A stretch of DNA of 64,000 bases from Phycicoccus sonneratiae (GCF_016887965.1 NZ_JAFDVD010000009.1:158544-222543), one strand, 5' to 3'; counted from the first letter of the stretch, positions 19,883-30,312 are shown. Translations and numbers: made by a program. The notes: generated by a model from the sequence alone, not told the origin.

Positions 19883-20425
19883 ATGTCCGTGGTGCGCCGC
19901 ATCGCCCGACCGCTGCTCGCGTCGATGTTCGTCGTCGGTGGCGTCGACCAGCTGAAGCACCCGTCGGCGAAGTCCGCCACGGCACGCCCGGTCGTCGCGA
20001 AGGTCGCCCCGTTGCTGGGCCTCCCCGACGACACCGAGCTCCTCGTGCGGGCCAACGGCGTCGCGATGGTCGGGGCCGGCGCCCTGCTCGCCCTCGGCCG
20101 CTTCCCCCGGCTCTCGGCCACCGTGCTCGCCGCCACGCTCGTCCCCACGACGGTGGCCGCCCACCAGTACTGGCGCGAGGAGGACGAGACGGTCCGGGCC
20201 CAGCAGCGCACGCACTTCTACAAGAACCTCGGGCTCCTCGGCGGCCTGCTCCTCGCCGCCGTCGACACCGAGGGCCGCCCCGGGCTGGCCTACCGGGCCC
20301 ACCTCGCGAGCGAGAGCGTCCAGCGCGCCGCGCGCACCACCCGGCGCGAGGCCCGCCACGTCGTCCACGAGGCCGCCACCGAGGCCAGGCTCAAGGCGGC
20401 CCAGGCGCAGCATGCCTTCTCCTGA
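19883..20425 (+). CDS. DoxX family membrane protein
   Basis: The 180-residue protein begins [25 protein letters not shown], the usual DoxX first helix with its short amphipathic lead. Three more hydrophobic stretches follow ([48 protein letters not shown]). A 45-residue Arg/Ala/Glu-rich cytoplasmic tail is longer than in minimal DoxX proteins. Some mycobacterial DoxX proteins associate with superoxide dismutase and thiol stress proteins. GGAGG precedes the ATG. The 3' end overlaps aroA by 14 bases. Confidence 0.8.
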   Translation: MSVVRRIARPLLASMFVVGGVDQLKHPSAKSATARPVVAKVAPLLGLPDDTELLVRANGVAMVGAGALLALGRFPRLSATVLAATLVPTTVAAHQYWREEDETVRAQQRTHFYKNLGLLGGLLLAAVDTEGRPGLAYRAHLASESVQRAARTTRREARHVVHEAATEARLKAAQAQHAFS

Positions 20426-21704
20426 CTGGTCGGCCCCCACCGCCGCGGGGCCGCTGCACGCCCGGGTGGTCCTCCCCGGCAGCAAGTCGCTGACCAACCG
20501 CTACCTCGTCCTCTCCGCGCTCGCCGGTGACGTCTCCCGGCTGCGGGCCCCCCTCCGCTCCCGCGACACCCTCCTCATGGCCGGCGCCCTGCGCACCCTC
20601 GGGGTCGGGGTCGAGGACGTCGACGACGGCGACTGGCTCGTCACCCCCGGCCGGCTCGTCGGCGGCGGTGTCGTCGACTGCGGCCTCGCCGGCAACGTCA
20701 TGCGCTTCGTCCCCCCGCTCGCCGGCCTCGCCGACGGCCCGGTGCGCTTCGACGGCGACGAGGGCGCGCGGGTGCGGCCGATGGCCCCCGTCCTCGAGGC
20801 GCTGCGCGGCCTCGGTGTCGAGGTCGACGACGACGGACGCGGCGGGCTGCCCTTCACCGTCCGGGGCCGCGGGTCGGTCCGTGGCGGCACGGTGACCATC
20901 GACGCGTCGGCGTCCTCGCAGTTCGTGTCCGGCCTGCTGCTCTCGGCGGCCCGCTTCGACGAGGGCGTCACCGTGCGCCACGACGGCAAGGCCGTGCCGA
21001 GCCTGCCGCACATCGAGATGACCGTCGAGACCCTCCGCGACGCCGGGGTCGTCGTCGACGACGCCGACGTCCACACCTGGCGGGTCGAGCCCAGCGAGGT
21101 CAACGCCCTCGACGTGCAGGTCGAGCCCGACCTCTCGAACGCCGCCCAGTTCCTCGCCGCCGCGCTCGTCACCGGCGGCACGGTCCACGTCCCCGGCTGG
21201 CCGCAGTACACGACGCAGGGCGGTGACTTCGTCCGCGAGGTCCTCGACATGATGGGCGCCGAGGTCGTCCTCGACCGCTCCGGCCTCACCGTCACCGGCG
21301 GCGACGGCATCCTCGGCGTCGACGTCGACCTCCACGACTCCAGCGAGCTCACCCCGGTCGTCGCGGCCCTCTGCGCGCTCGCCGACTCCCCCAGCGTCAT
21401 CCGCGGCGTCGCGCACATCCGCGGCCACGAGACCGACCGCCTCGCGGCGCTGCGGGCCGAGCTCTCCGGTGTCGGCGCCGACGTCCAGGAGACCGACGAC
21501 GGTCTGCGCATCACGCCGAAACCGTTGCGCGGCAACTACTTCCGCACGTACCACGACCACCGCATGGTGATGGCGGCCGCCGTGCTCGGCCTGGCCACCC
21601 CGGGCGTCGTCGTCGAGGACGTCGGCACGGTGGCCAAGACGATGCCCGAGTTCACGAGCCTCTGGGACCGGATGCTCCACGAGCGGGTCGCTGCGGGCGC
21701 CTGA
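20412..21704 (+). CDS. aroA: 3-phosphoshikimate 1-carboxyvinyltransferase (EPSP synthase)
   Basis: It transfers enolpyruvate from PEP to shikimate-3-phosphate, the sixth shikimate-pathway step. The 430-residue protein has PGSKSLTNR (Lys25), the [11 protein letters not shown] segment, a catalytic Asp in the domain-closing half ([10 protein letters not shown]) and RGHETDRL near the end. The PEP-loop reads [10 protein letters not shown]: Gly94 is kept, but the position equal to E. coli Thr97 is Asn95 and Pro101 is Phe99. Phe is usual in actinobacteria as I recall, whereas Asn is unusual. It overlaps the DoxX gene by 14 bases and rsgA by one. Confidence 0.95.
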   Translation: MPSPDWSAPTAAGPLHARVVLPGSKSLTNRYLVLSALAGDVSRLRAPLRSRDTLLMAGALRTLGVGVEDVDDGDWLVTPGRLVGGGVVDCGLAGNVMRFVPPLAGLADGPVRFDGDEGARVRPMAPVLEALRGLGVEVDDDGRGGLPFTVRGRGSVRGGTVTIDASASSQFVSGLLLSAARFDEGVTVRHDGKAVPSLPHIEMTVETLRDAGVVVDDADVHTWRVEPSEVNALDVQVEPDLSNAAQFLAAALVTGGTVHVPGWPQYTTQGGDFVREVLDMMGAEVVLDRSGLTVTGGDGILGVDVDLHDSSELTPVVAALCALADSPSVIRGVAHIRGHETDRLAALRAELSGVGADVQETDDGLRITPKPLRGNYFRTYHDHRMVMAAAVLGLATPGVVVEDVGTVAKTMPEFTSLWDRMLHERVAAGA

Positions 21705-22732
21705 TGGCGAGGTCGACGCGCGACTACGACGAGTCCGACGTCCGCATCCGTCCCAACCGCCGGGGGTCGCGCCCGCGCAGCAAGGACCGCCCGGCCCACG
21801 CCGACGCCGTCCGCGGCCGCGTCCTGGGGGTCGACCGCGGCCGCTACCGGGTGCTCGTCGGCGACACCGGTGACCGGCACGACGTCACGGCGATGCGGGC
21901 CCGCGAGCTCGGCCGCAAGGGCATCGTCGTCGGCGACGAGGTGCACCTCGTCGGGGACACGACCGGCGCCGAGGGCAGCCTGGCGCGCATCGTGCGCATC
22001 TCGCCGCGGGTCACCGTGCTGCGCCGGACCGCCGACGACACCGACCCCGTCGAGCGGGTCCTCGTCGCGAACGCCGAGCAGCTCGTCGTCGTCTCGGCGC
22101 TGACCAACCCCGAGCCCCGCCCCCGCCTCATCGACCGCTGCCTCGTCGCCGCGTACGACGCCGGGATGGAGCCGCTGCTGCTGCTCACGAAGGCCGACCT
22201 CACCGACCCCGCGCCGTTCCTCGAGCAGTACGCCCCGCTGTCCGTGCACCACGTCGTCACCTCGCGGGCCCCCGACGGCTCGATCATCGGTCTCGACGCC
22301 GTCCACGAGGCGCTCGCGGGCCGGGTCAGCGTCCTCGTCGGCCACTCGGGGGTCGGCAAGTCCACCCTCGTCAACGCCCTCGTGCCCGACGCCCTGCGTG
22401 CGGTCGGCGTCGTCAACGACGTCACGGGTCGCGGCCGGCACACCTCCACCTCCGCTGTGGCCCTGCCTCTGCCCGACGACGACGGCTGGGTCGTCGACAC
22501 CCCGGGCGTGCGCTCCTTCGGCCTGGCCCACGTCGACCCGGCGCGCATCGTCACCCACTTCCCCGACCTCGAGCCGGGGACCGAGGAGTGTCCGCGCGGC
22601 TGCACCCACGACGAGGAGGAGTGCGCCCTCGACGCCTGGGTCGCGAGCGGTGCGGCCGGACCCGCGGGCCCGGCCCGGTTGGATTCGCTGCGCCGCCTGC
22701 TGCGCACGCGGACGGCCGCGGGCGAGGAGTAG
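21704..22732 (+). CDS. rsgA: Ribosome small-subunit-dependent GTPase A
   Basis: RsgA is a circularly permuted GTPase that checks 30S subunit maturation. The 342-residue protein has an N-terminal OB-fold, then the permuted order G4 (LLTKAD), G1 (GHSGVGKSTL), G3 (DTPGVRSFG), and a zinc domain CPRGCTH followed by Cys in EECAL. The basic N terminus (about 30 residues) suits RNA binding. It is coupled to aroA by a one-base overlap; the aroA-rsgA pair is conserved in actinobacteria. Confidence 0.95.
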   Translation: MARSTRDYDESDVRIRPNRRGSRPRSKDRPAHADAVRGRVLGVDRGRYRVLVGDTGDRHDVTAMRARELGRKGIVVGDEVHLVGDTTGAEGSLARIVRISPRVTVLRRTADDTDPVERVLVANAEQLVVVSALTNPEPRPRLIDRCLVAAYDAGMEPLLLLTKADLTDPAPFLEQYAPLSVHHVVTSRAPDGSIIGLDAVHEALAGRVSVLVGHSGVGKSTLVNALVPDALRAVGVVNDVTGRGRHTSTSAVALPLPDDDGWVVDTPGVRSFGLAHVDPARIVTHFPDLEPGTEECPRGCTHDEEECALDAWVASGAAGPAGPARLDSLRRLLRTRTAAGEE

Positions 22733-22775
22733 CTCCCCGGCCCGCGGCCGTCGTGGGTGGTGCGGTGCTGCGGGC

Positions 22776-23996
22776 TCAGCCCTGGTTGTCGCGCGTGTCC
22801 TCGACGACCCGGGTCGGGTCGGACACCTGCGGGGTGTCCTCGGTGGCCGGCGGACGGGCCCGGTCCTCGGCCTGGCCGCTGTCGAGCTCCTCGCCGCCGC
22901 CCTCGGCGCCGAGGCCGGCCCCGGCGTCGACGAGGTCGTCGGTGTCGGTGCTGACGAAGCGGTCGTCGGGCTCGATGCCGGTCACGTCGACCGTCTCGAC
23001 GACGAGCCGCGGCTCGGCGAAGTGGCAGGCCGACAGGTGCTCGCCGTGGCCGTCGGCCCGCGGCTCGAGCTCGGGCTCGAGGGTGGAGCAGACGTCCTGC
23101 GCCTTCCAGCACCGGGTGTGGAACCGGCAGCCGCTCGGCGGGTTCGCAGGCGACGGCACGTCGCCGACGAGCACGATCTGGTCGCGCTTGCCCCGCAGCG
23201 TCGGGTCGGGCACCGGGACCGCCGAGAGGAGGGCCTGGGTGTACGGGTGCGTCGGACGGGCGTAGACCTCGTCCTCCTCCCCGAGCTCGGCCATCCGCCC
23301 GAGGTACATGACGCCGACCCGGTCGGAGATGTGCCGGACGACGGACAGGTCGTGGGCGATGAACACGTACGCCAGCCCGAGCTCGTCCTGGAGCTTCTCC
23401 ATGAGGTTGACGACCTGGGCCTGCACCGACACGTCGAGCGCGGAGACCGGCTCGTCGCAGATGAGCACCTTCGGGTTGAGCGCGATGCCCCGGGCGATGC
23501 CGATGCGCTGGCGCTGGCCGCCGGAGAACTGGTGCGGGTAGCGGTTGATGTGCTCGGGGTTGAGCCCGACGAGGTCGAGGAGCTCCTGGACCCGCTGGCG
23601 CCGCCCGCCCTTGGGGACGACGTCGGCGTGGATCTCGAACGGCTCGCCGATGATGTCGCCGACCGTCATCCTCGGGTTGAGCGACGTGTACGGGTCCTGG
23701 AAGACGATCTGGATGTCGCGGCGCAGGCGGCGGGTGTCGCGGGCCGAGGCCCCCGACCAGTCCTGACCCTCGAAGGTCACGCTGCCCGCGGTCGGCTCCT
23801 CGAGCCGCATGAGCAGCCGGCCGAGGGTGGACTTGCCGCAGCCGGACTCGCCGACGATGCCGAGCGTCTCGCCCTTGTGCAGGTCGAAGGACACCCCGTC
23901 GACGGCCTTGACGTGGCCGACGGTGCGCCGCAGCACGCCCCGCTTGATGGGGTAGTGCTTGACCAGGTTCTGGGCGCTGAGGACGACCTCAGGCAT
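22776..23996 (-). CDS. Oligopeptide/dipeptide ABC transporter ATP-binding protein (DppF/OppF type)
   Basis: The 406-residue ATPase has Walker [10 protein letters not shown], signature FSGGQRQR, Walker [15 protein letters not shown] and the oligopeptide-transporter C-terminal domain with four spaced cysteines ([15 protein letters not shown], later SACHF). That Cys pattern carries an iron-sulfur cluster in a mycobacterial relative as I recall. A further 60-residue acidic tail is beyond normal length. It overlaps the upstream ATPase gene by eight bases and is last in the operon. Confidence 0.92.
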   Translation of the reverse strand: MPEVVLSAQNLVKHYPIKRGVLRRTVGHVKAVDGVSFDLHKGETLGIVGESGCGKSTLGRLLMRLEEPTAGSVTFEGQDWSGASARDTRRLRRDIQIVFQDPYTSLNPRMTVGDIIGEPFEIHADVVPKGGRRQRVQELLDLVGLNPEHINRYPHQFSGGQRQRIGIARGIALNPKVLICDEPVSALDVSVQAQVVNLMEKLQDELGLAYVFIAHDLSVVRHISDRVGVMYLGRMAELGEEDEVYARPTHPYTQALLSAVPVPDPTLRGKRDQIVLVGDVPSPANPPSGCRFHTRCWKAQDVCSTLEPELEPRADGHGEHLSACHFAEPRLVVETVDVTGIEPDDRFVSTDTDDLVDAGAGLGAEGGGEELDSGQAEDRARPPATEDTPQVSDPTRVVEDTRDNQG

Positions 23997-25026
23997 CGAT
24001 GACCTCCTCGGCGAAGTGGCAGGCCGACAGCCGGCCGGGGGCGACCTCCCGGAGCTCCGGGCGGTCGGTGCGGCAGACGTCCTGCGCCATCCGGCAGCGC
24101 GGGTTGAAGGCGCAGCCCGGCGGGATCCGCATGAGGTTCGGCGGCAGGCCACCGATCGCCGCGAGGGTCTGGCCCTTCTGGTCCAGGCGCGGGATGGACT
24201 CGAGGAGCCCCCGCGTGTACGGGTGCGCCGGCGAGGCGTAGAGCGCGTCGACGTCGGCCTTCTCGACGAGCCGGCCGGCGTACATCACCGCGATGCGGTC
24301 CGCGACGTCGGCGACGACGCCGAGGTCGTGGGTGATGAGGATGAGCCCCATCTGGCGCTCCTCCTGCAGCTCCTCGAGCAGGCTCATGATCTGCGCCTGC
24401 ACCGTGACGTCGAGGGCCGTCGTCGGCTCGTCGGCGATGAGCACCGCCGGGTCGAGCGCGATGGCCATCGCGATCATGATGCGCTGGCGCATGCCGCCGG
24501 AGAACTGGTGCGGGTAGGCCTTGACGCGCTCGCGCGCCGCCGGGATCTGCACCCGCTCCATGAGCCGGACGGCCTGCTGGAGGGCGTCGGACTTGTTCAT
24601 CCCGCGGTGGACGCGGAACATCTCGGCGATCTGCCACCCGACCGGGAAGACCGGGTTGAGCGACGAGAGCGCGTCCTGGAAGATCATCGAGACCTCGGGG
24701 CCGCGGGTCTTGCGCCGCTGCTCCTCCGGCATCGTCAGCAGGTCCTGGCCGCAGTAGCGGATGTGACCCGAGGGGATGACCGCCGGCGGCATGTCGAGGA
24801 TGCCCATGATCGCCTGCGCGGTGACCGACTTGCCGGAGCCGGACTCCCCGAGGATGGCCAGGGACTCGCCCTGGTGCAGCTCGAAGGAGACCCCGTTGAT
24901 CGCGGTCGCGATGCCGTCGGCGGTGTGGAACTCGACGAAGAGGTCCTCGACCTCGAGCAGCACCCCGTCCTGGGGCTCGTAGCGGACCCGGGCGTCGTCC
25001 GTCCGGGTGGTGTCCTGAACCGTCAT
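23989..25026 (-). CDS. Oligopeptide/dipeptide ABC transporter ATP-binding protein (DppD/OppD type)
   Basis: The 345-residue ATPase contains Walker [11 protein letters not shown]-loop [12 protein letters not shown], signature FSGGMRQR, Walker [14 protein letters not shown] and the C-terminal peptide-transporter domain with the four-Cys set ([20 protein letters not shown]). It pairs with the downstream ATPase as a heterodimer. ATG 25026 follows GAAGGAG, 10 bases after the permease stop; an open frame of 76 codons upstream is the shadow of that permease gene. Confidence 0.93.
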   Translation of the reverse strand: MTVQDTTRTDDARVRYEPQDGVLLEVEDLFVEFHTADGIATAINGVSFELHQGESLAILGESGSGKSVTAQAIMGILDMPPAVIPSGHIRYCGQDLLTMPEEQRRKTRGPEVSMIFQDALSSLNPVFPVGWQIAEMFRVHRGMNKSDALQQAVRLMERVQIPAARERVKAYPHQFSGGMRQRIMIAMAIALDPAVLIADEPTTALDVTVQAQIMSLLEELQEERQMGLILITHDLGVVADVADRIAVMYAGRLVEKADVDALYASPAHPYTRGLLESIPRLDQKGQTLAAIGGLPPNLMRIPPGCAFNPRCRMAQDVCRTDRPELREVAPGRLSACHFAEEVIDA

Positions 25027-25036
25027 GACGTCTCCT

Positions 25037-25963
25037 TCACCGGTTCTTCGGGTCGAGGGCGTCACGGACCACGTCACCGAGCATGATGAACGCGAGGACC
25101 GCCAGGGACAGGAACAGGCTGGGGAAGAAGAGCATGTGCGGGGTGGTGCGCATGCCGACGACCGCGGCGCTGATGTCGACGCCCCACGAGACGGTCGGGG
25201 GCTGGAGGCCGATGCCCAGGTAGGACAGCGTCGCCTCGGCCGAGATGTAGGCACCGAGGTTGATCGTCGCGACGACGATCATCGGGGCCAGGGCGTTCGG
25301 GACGATGTGGGAGCGGATGACCCGCCACGGGCTCGCGCCGAGGGCACGGGCCGCCTGCACGTAGTCGTTCGGCTTGACCTGGATGACGCTGGAGCGCATG
25401 AGGCGCGCCATGCTCGGCCAGCCGAGGACGACGAGGGCGAGCACGACCTTGAGGACGATGAGGAAGTAGTTGTCCGTGGCCGGCAGCGTGACGAGGACGA
25501 TGACCGCACCGAGCAGCAGCGGGATGGCGAAGAAGATGTCGCCGAGCCGCGAGAGCAGGGTGTCGGTCCAGCCGCCGGCGTACCCCGCGAACACGCCGAC
25601 GGTGCCGCCGACGAGCGTCGTGAGGACGGTGGAGAGCAGGCCGACGAGGATCGAGGCCCGCGCGCCGTAGATGCACCGGGAGTAGATGTCGTAGCCCTGG
25701 ATGTCGCGTCCGAACCACGCCTCGCTGTTCGGCCGCACGCGGGCGTCGGACAGGACCGCCTGCGTGGGGTCGGTGCTCGTGAAGAGGCTCGGCCAGATGG
25801 CCATGAGCAGGAACACGGCGATGAGGGCCGAGGAGATCCAGAAGAAGGGGCTCCGGCGCATCGTGCGCCAGGCGTCGGAGGCCAGCGAGCGGGCCGGCCC
25901 GGTGTCGCCGCCCTCGTGGGTCGGGGCAGCGGAGGTGGTCTCGGCGATGGCGGCGTCACTCAT
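25037..25963 (-). CDS. Oligopeptide/dipeptide ABC transporter permease (DppC type)
   Basis: The 308-residue membrane protein has a 35-residue cytoplasmic N-terminal stretch, a first helix (FFWISSALIAVFLLMAIW), an external GRDIQGYDIYSR segment typical of DppC/OppC, and five more helices with the coupling loop AARALGASPWRVIRSHIVPN. It forms the channel with the DppB-type subunit. It overlaps the dppB-like gene by eight bases, so translation is coupled. Confidence 0.93.
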   Translation of the reverse strand: MSDAAIAETTSAAPTHEGGDTGPARSLASDAWRTMRRSPFFWISSALIAVFLLMAIWPSLFTSTDPTQAVLSDARVRPNSEAWFGRDIQGYDIYSRCIYGARASILVGLLSTVLTTLVGGTVGVFAGYAGGWTDTLLSRLGDIFFAIPLLLGAVIVLVTLPATDNYFLIVLKVVLALVVLGWPSMARLMRSSVIQVKPNDYVQAARALGASPWRVIRSHIVPNALAPMIVVATINLGAYISAEATLSYLGIGLQPPTVSWGVDISAAVVGMRTTPHMLFFPSLFLSLAVLAFIMLGDVVRDALDPKNR

Positions 25964-26885
25964 GGCTGATCCTCGGGTCGAGCAGGCCGTACAGGAGGTC
26001 GACGAGCAGGTTGACGACGAGGTAGACGATCACGAGGAAGGTCACCGCGCCGACGACCGAGGCGCCGTCGCGCACCCGGATCGCGCGGAACACGTAGCCG
26101 CCGATGCCCGGGATGTTGAAGATGCCCTCGGTGACGACCGCACCACCGAGCAGCGCCCCGAAGTCGAAGCCGATGAAGGTGACGACGGGGATGAGCGAGT
26201 TGCGCAGCGCGTGCAGGCCGTAGGCCCGGCGCTTGGTGAGGCCCTTGGAGATCGCGGTGCGGACATAGTCCGAGCGCAGGTTCTCGACGAGGTTGGTGCG
26301 CATGAGGCGGGACACGTAGGCCACCGAGAGCGAGCCGAGCACGATGGCCGGCAGGAGCAGCTGGTAGACCGACGGGTTGCTCGACGTGACCGTCACCGGG
26401 AACCACCCGAGCCGGGTGCCCAGGTACAGCTGGGCGAGGTTGCCGATGACGAAGATCGGGATCGAGATGAGGACGAGGGTCGACACCAGGACGAGGTTGT
26501 CGAGGAAGCCGCCACGTCTGATGCCGGTGAGGACACCGGCGAGGATGCCGATGCCGGTCTCGATGAGCACCGCCATGAGGGCGAGCTTGCCGGTGACGGG
26601 GACGCGCAGCTTGAGCTGGTCGGCCACCGGGATGTTGTTCGACGTCGTGCCCAGGTCGCCCTTGGCGAGGTTGAGCACGTACTTGCCGTACTGCACCGGC
26701 AGCGGCTTGTCGAGGTTGTACTTCTGGATGTACGCGGCGCGGTACGCCGGGGAGCACGGGCGCTCGCCGCACTTGCCCGCGACGGGGTCGCCCGGTAGGG
26801 CGAAGACCATCGCGAAGATGAGGAACGTCGCGCCCAGGATCACGGGAATCATCTGGAGGATCCGTCGGATGATGTAGGTGCCCAC
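25956..26885 (-). CDS. Oligopeptide/dipeptide ABC transporter permease (DppB type)
   Basis: The 309-residue protein has the DppB plan: N-terminal helix (RRILQMIPVILGATFLIFAMV), an external loop with two Cys (CGERPCSP), and five helices with the coupling loop ISKGLTKRRAYGLHALRNSLIP. I set the start at GTG 26885, five bases after AGGAGG; a GTG two codons upstream lies inside that ribosome site. It is separated from the binding-protein gene by a terminator, a common way to make the binding protein in excess. Confidence 0.92.
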   Translation of the reverse strand: MGTYIIRRILQMIPVILGATFLIFAMVFALPGDPVAGKCGERPCSPAYRAAYIQKYNLDKPLPVQYGKYVLNLAKGDLGTTSNNIPVADQLKLRVPVTGKLALMAVLIETGIGILAGVLTGIRRGGFLDNLVLVSTLVLISIPIFVIGNLAQLYLGTRLGWFPVTVTSSNPSVYQLLLPAIVLGSLSVAYVSRLMRTNLVENLRSDYVRTAISKGLTKRRAYGLHALRNSLIPVVTFIGFDFGALLGGAVVTEGIFNIPGIGGYVFRAIRVRDGASVVGAVTFLVIVYLVVNLLVDLLYGLLDPRISHE

Positions 26886-27031
26886 CGTCACCTCCTGAGG
26901 ACTCGGGACGCCTCGTCGATCGTCACGACGACGGCGTCGGGTTGGGTTACCGGGATGAACCTAGACCATGCACTGAGACGGTGGTAGACGCGGGACCCGG
27001 CATCCTGCGCGTGCGCCGCCCCGACACGGCC

Positions 27032-27063
27032 GTCGGCCTGCCAGCAGGTGCTGACAGGCCGAC
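27032..27063 (-). terminator. Terminator/attenuator between binding-protein gene and permease genes
   Basis: A 15-bp stem with one mismatch (GTCGGCCTGCCAGCA and partner) lies 36 bp after the binding-protein stop. Readthrough would reach the permease genes, so it probably sets the ratio of the products. The 207-bp gap to the permease gene shows no clear second promoter. Confidence 0.7.
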
Positions 27064-27098
27064 GACGCGTGCAGTGAGGGACCTGGTGGTTCCTCAGG

Positions 27099-28757
27099 TC
27101 ACTTGACCGCCACCGACGTGAAGTCGATGGTGCCGAACGCGGTGATCTTCACGCCGGTGACCTTGTCGGACCAGCCCATGGTGGTCTTGCCGTACCACAT
27201 GGGGATCGCCGGCATGTCGGTGGCGAGGAGCGCCTCGGCCTGCTGGTACTTCGAGTTCGCCGCCGCGGCGTCCTGCTCGGCAGCAGCCTCACCGAGGAGC
27301 TTGTCGAACTCCGGGTTGGAGTAGTCGCCGTCGTTCGAGGACGCGCCGGTCTTGAAGATCGGGGCGAGGAAGTTCTCGATCGACGGGTAGTCCATCTGCC
27401 AACCCGTACGGAACATGCCCTTCATCTTCCGCTCACCGATCTGCGTGCGGAAGGTGGCGAAGTCGACGACACCGGTCGCGACGCAGTCGACGCCCAGGGC
27501 CTGCTTGATGCTGTTGCAGGTGGCCTCGGTCCAGTCCTTGTGGGCGGCGTCGGCGTTGTAGGAGAGGGTGATCTTGTCGCCCTTGAAGCCGCCGGCCTCC
27601 TGGAGGAGGGCCTTGGCCTTGGCCGGGTCGTACTTGCACCACTCGCCGCACTGGTCGGCCTTGTAGCCGTCGACGACCGGGGAGACCCAGCCGGTGGCGG
27701 GCTGACGCGTGCCGTTGAAGATCTGCTTGACGATGGTGTCACGGTCGATCGCCATGGAGATCGCGTGACGGATCTTCGGGTCCGCGTAGTTCGGGTCGAC
27801 CTTGGTCGGCGCGAAGGTGACCGTCTGGATGACGCCGGTCTCCTTCTCCGCGTTGCGGTCCGGGAGGTCCTGCTTGTACTTCTCGTCGATGAGCGCGCTG
27901 GTCGGGATCTCGTCCGTGATGTCCAGGTTGTTCGCGATCACGTCGTTGTACGCCGCGTCGGACTGCTGGTAGATCTTGAAGGTGATCTTGTCGACCTTGC
28001 CGCCGAAGTCGCCGCTGTAGTCGGCGAACTTGGACAGGACGATGGACTGCTCCTTGTTCCAGGCGTCCAGCTTGTACGGGCCCGAGCCGACCGGCTTGTC
28101 GCCGAAGGCCTTCGGGTCGGTGAAGAAGACGTCGGGGAGCGGCGAGAACGCCGAGTAGCCGAGACGGACCGGGAGGTTCGAGACCTTCTCGGAGGTCTTG
28201 ATCGTGAAGGTGTAGTCGTCGACGACCTTGAGGCCGGTCAGCTTGTCGGCCTTGGCCTTGCCGGCGCCGGCGCACGGGTCGTCGCCCTCACCGGTGCACT
28301 GGGTGTCGCCGAAGCCCTCGATCGGCTCCATGAAGTAGCCCGAGCTCTGGCCGTTGGGGCCGTACGCGGCGTAGTTCCACGCGTCGACGAAGTTCTTGGC
28401 CTTGATCTCGGTGCCGTCGTGGAACTTGCGGCCCTGCTTGAGCTTGACCGTGAAGTTCTGGTTGTCCGTCGTGTCGATGGACTCCGCGAGGTCGTTCGTC
28501 GGCTTGGCGGTCTCGGCGTCGTAGTGCACCAGCTTGGAGAAGATCGCGTCGATGACGTTGCCGCCACAGGTCTCCGTGGTGTTGCTCGGGACCAGCGGGT
28601 TCTCCGGGTTGCAGCCACGGACGGTGATCTCGCCGCCCGTCTTGCCGCCCGCCGCCGAGGTGTCGTCGCCCCCGCTGTCCCCGCTGCCGCAACCGGCAGC
28701 GAGAAGAGCGACGGCGGACATGGCCGCAACGGCGACCGTGCGAGCAGTTCCTCGCAT
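27099..28757 (-). CDS. Family-5 peptide-binding lipoprotein of the ABC transporter
   Basis: The 552-residue lipoprotein has a signal peptide ending in LLAAGC (lipid-modified Cys23 or so) and a Gly/Ser/Asp linker. The family-5 fold follows: FSKLVHYDAETAKPTNDLAES, the long central region, ADPKIRHAISMAIDRDTI and a GWQMDYPS segment. It binds oligopeptides or related ligands outside the membrane for the permease and ATPase encoded downstream. AGGAGGACATCC is an excellent ribosome site for ATG 28757. The 223-bp gap to hisN must hold its promoter, but no clear hexamers were found. Confidence 0.93.
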   Translation of the reverse strand: MRGTARTVAVAAMSAVALLAAGCGSGDSGGDDTSAAGGKTGGEITVRGCNPENPLVPSNTTETCGGNVIDAIFSKLVHYDAETAKPTNDLAESIDTTDNQNFTVKLKQGRKFHDGTEIKAKNFVDAWNYAAYGPNGQSSGYFMEPIEGFGDTQCTGEGDDPCAGAGKAKADKLTGLKVVDDYTFTIKTSEKVSNLPVRLGYSAFSPLPDVFFTDPKAFGDKPVGSGPYKLDAWNKEQSIVLSKFADYSGDFGGKVDKITFKIYQQSDAAYNDVIANNLDITDEIPTSALIDEKYKQDLPDRNAEKETGVIQTVTFAPTKVDPNYADPKIRHAISMAIDRDTIVKQIFNGTRQPATGWVSPVVDGYKADQCGEWCKYDPAKAKALLQEAGGFKGDKITLSYNADAAHKDWTEATCNSIKQALGVDCVATGVVDFATFRTQIGERKMKGMFRTGWQMDYPSIENFLAPIFKTGASSNDGDYSNPEFDKLLGEAAAEQDAAAANSKYQQAEALLATDMPAIPMWYGKTTMGWSDKVTGVKITAFGTIDFTSVAVK

Positions 28758-28980
28758 GGATGTCCTCCTGTGTGATGTGGTCGCCACCCGGTGTGGGTGG
28801 TCGTTCCGTGAGGCGCCCCGGTCGGGTGCACCACGATGGCATCGCCCTCCGGCGTGCGCGGTCCACACAACACCACGGACGGGCCCGAGGGAAGGTTCGT
28901 GCCCGGCCGATACCCGATTGTGACCGGATCGCGACCGACTCGTCGCCGGGGCCGAAAGATCTTCGGCACGAGCCGCTACG

Positions 28981-29811
28981 GTGAGCCTCGTGCCCGGCTA
29001 CGACGACGACCTCCGACTCGCCCACGTCCTCGCCGACGCGGTCGAGCGGGTCACCCTCGAGCGGTTCCGGGCCGAGGACCTGCACGTCGAGTCCAAACCC
29101 GACCTCACGCTCGTCAGCGACGCCGATCGCACCGCCGAGGAGGTCGTGCGCGGCCAGCTGAAGCGCACCCGCCCGCGTGACGCCGTCATCGGCGAGGAGC
29201 TGCCGCCCACCGGGTCCAGTCCCCGGCAGTGGGTGGTCGACCCGATCGACGGCACGCACAACTTCGTCCGCGGCGTGCCGGTGTGGGCCACCCTCATCGC
29301 CCTGGTCGACGACGGCGTGCCGGTGCTCGGGCTCGTCGCCGCCCCGGCCCTCGGCCGGCGCTGGTGGGCCACGCTCGGCAGCGGCGCGTGGGCCGGTCGC
29401 AGCCTGACCAGCGCCAAGCGCCTCCACGTCTCGGGGGTCTCCCGCCTCGAGGACGCCTCGATCTCGCTGTCGAGCACCACGTCGTGGGCCGACGTGGGCC
29501 GCCTCGACGCGGTGCTCGCGCTGAGTCGGGCGTGCTGGCGCGAGCGGGCCTTCGGCGACTTCTGGTCCTACATGCTGCTCGCCGAGGGGGCGGTCGACAT
29601 CGCCGCCGAGCCCGAGCTCGCGCTCTACGACATGGCCGCGCTCGTCCCCATCGTCACCGAGGCCGGGGGGCGGTTCACCTCCGTCGAGGGCGTCGACGGC
29701 CCGTTCGGTGGCAACGCGGTGGCGACCAACGGACTGCTCCACGACGAGGTGCTGGCCCGCCTCGCCTCCGACGGCCGCCCGTCGTCGGTCCCCCGCGACG
29801 AGGACCGCTAG
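28981..29811 (+). CDS. hisN: Histidinol-phosphatase (inositol monophosphatase family)
   Basis: The 276-residue protein has the metal-binding set of the inositol-phosphatase fold: GEE (about 72-74), DPIDGT (about 88-93) and, near the end, LYDMAALVPIVTEAGG. The FVRGVPVWATLIAL stretch and overall length match actinobacterial HisN, which removes phosphate from histidinol phosphate. The start could be GTG 28981 or GTG 28990. It is convergent with the alkylguanine repair gene, overlapping by four bases. Confidence 0.85.
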   Translation: MSLVPGYDDDLRLAHVLADAVERVTLERFRAEDLHVESKPDLTLVSDADRTAEEVVRGQLKRTRPRDAVIGEELPPTGSSPRQWVVDPIDGTHNFVRGVPVWATLIALVDDGVPVLGLVAAPALGRRWWATLGSGAWAGRSLTSAKRLHVSGVSRLEDASISLSSTTSWADVGRLDAVLALSRACWRERAFGDFWSYMLLAEGAVDIAAEPELALYDMAALVPIVTEAGGRFTSVEGVDGPFGGNAVATNGLLHDEVLARLASDGRPSSVPRDEDR

Positions 29812-30287
29812 AAGAGCGACCCCTGGTCGGCCTCGGTCGGCACACCCTCGAGCCGCAGCAACAGGGCCTTGCGCTCCAGCCCGCCCGCGTAGCCGGTCAG
29901 CGTGCCGTCGCTGCCGACGACCCGGTGGCACGGCAGGACGACGGGGATCGGGTTGGCGCCGTTGGCCGCCCCGACCGCGCGGGACGCACCCGGGGGCAGC
30001 CCGAGGAGGTCGGCGATGCTGCCGTAGGTCGTCGTCGTGCCCCACGGCACGTCGGCCAGGACGTCCCACACCCGGCGCTGGAACTCGGTCCCCACCGGTC
30101 GCAGCGGCAGGTCGAAGACCCGGCGCGCGCCCTCGAAGTACTCGGTGAGCTGGCGCCGCGCCTCGACGAGCACCGGCGCCCCCTCCCGGACCGTGCCCGG
30201 CGTGCCGTCGGGGGCCGCGTCGAACCGGATGGCGACGAGGCTCCCGTCGCGGGCGAGCAGCTCGAGCCGGCCGATCGGCGACGGCAT
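29808..30287 (-). CDS. ogt: Methylated-DNA-[protein]-cysteine S-methyltransferase
   Basis: The 159-residue suicide repair protein moves alkyl groups from O6-alkylguanine in DNA to its own Cys. The active site PCHRV lies in IPVVLPCHRVVGSDG, preceded by the recognition helix (AVGAANGANPIP) and followed by GYAGGLERKALLLRLE. It has no Ada-type N-terminal zinc domain. The start is the ATG at 30287, though no clear ribosome site is seen. It lies 25 bp after the M16 peptidase pair on the same strand. Confidence 0.93.
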   Translation of the reverse strand: MPSPIGRLELLARDGSLVAIRFDAAPDGTPGTVREGAPVLVEARRQLTEYFEGARRVFDLPLRPVGTEFQRRVWDVLADVPWGTTTTYGSIADLLGLPPGASRAVGAANGANPIPVVLPCHRVVGSDGTLTGYAGGLERKALLLRLEGVPTEADQGSLF

Positions 30288-30312
30288 GACGAGCGAGTGC
30301 GCCCCGACCGGG

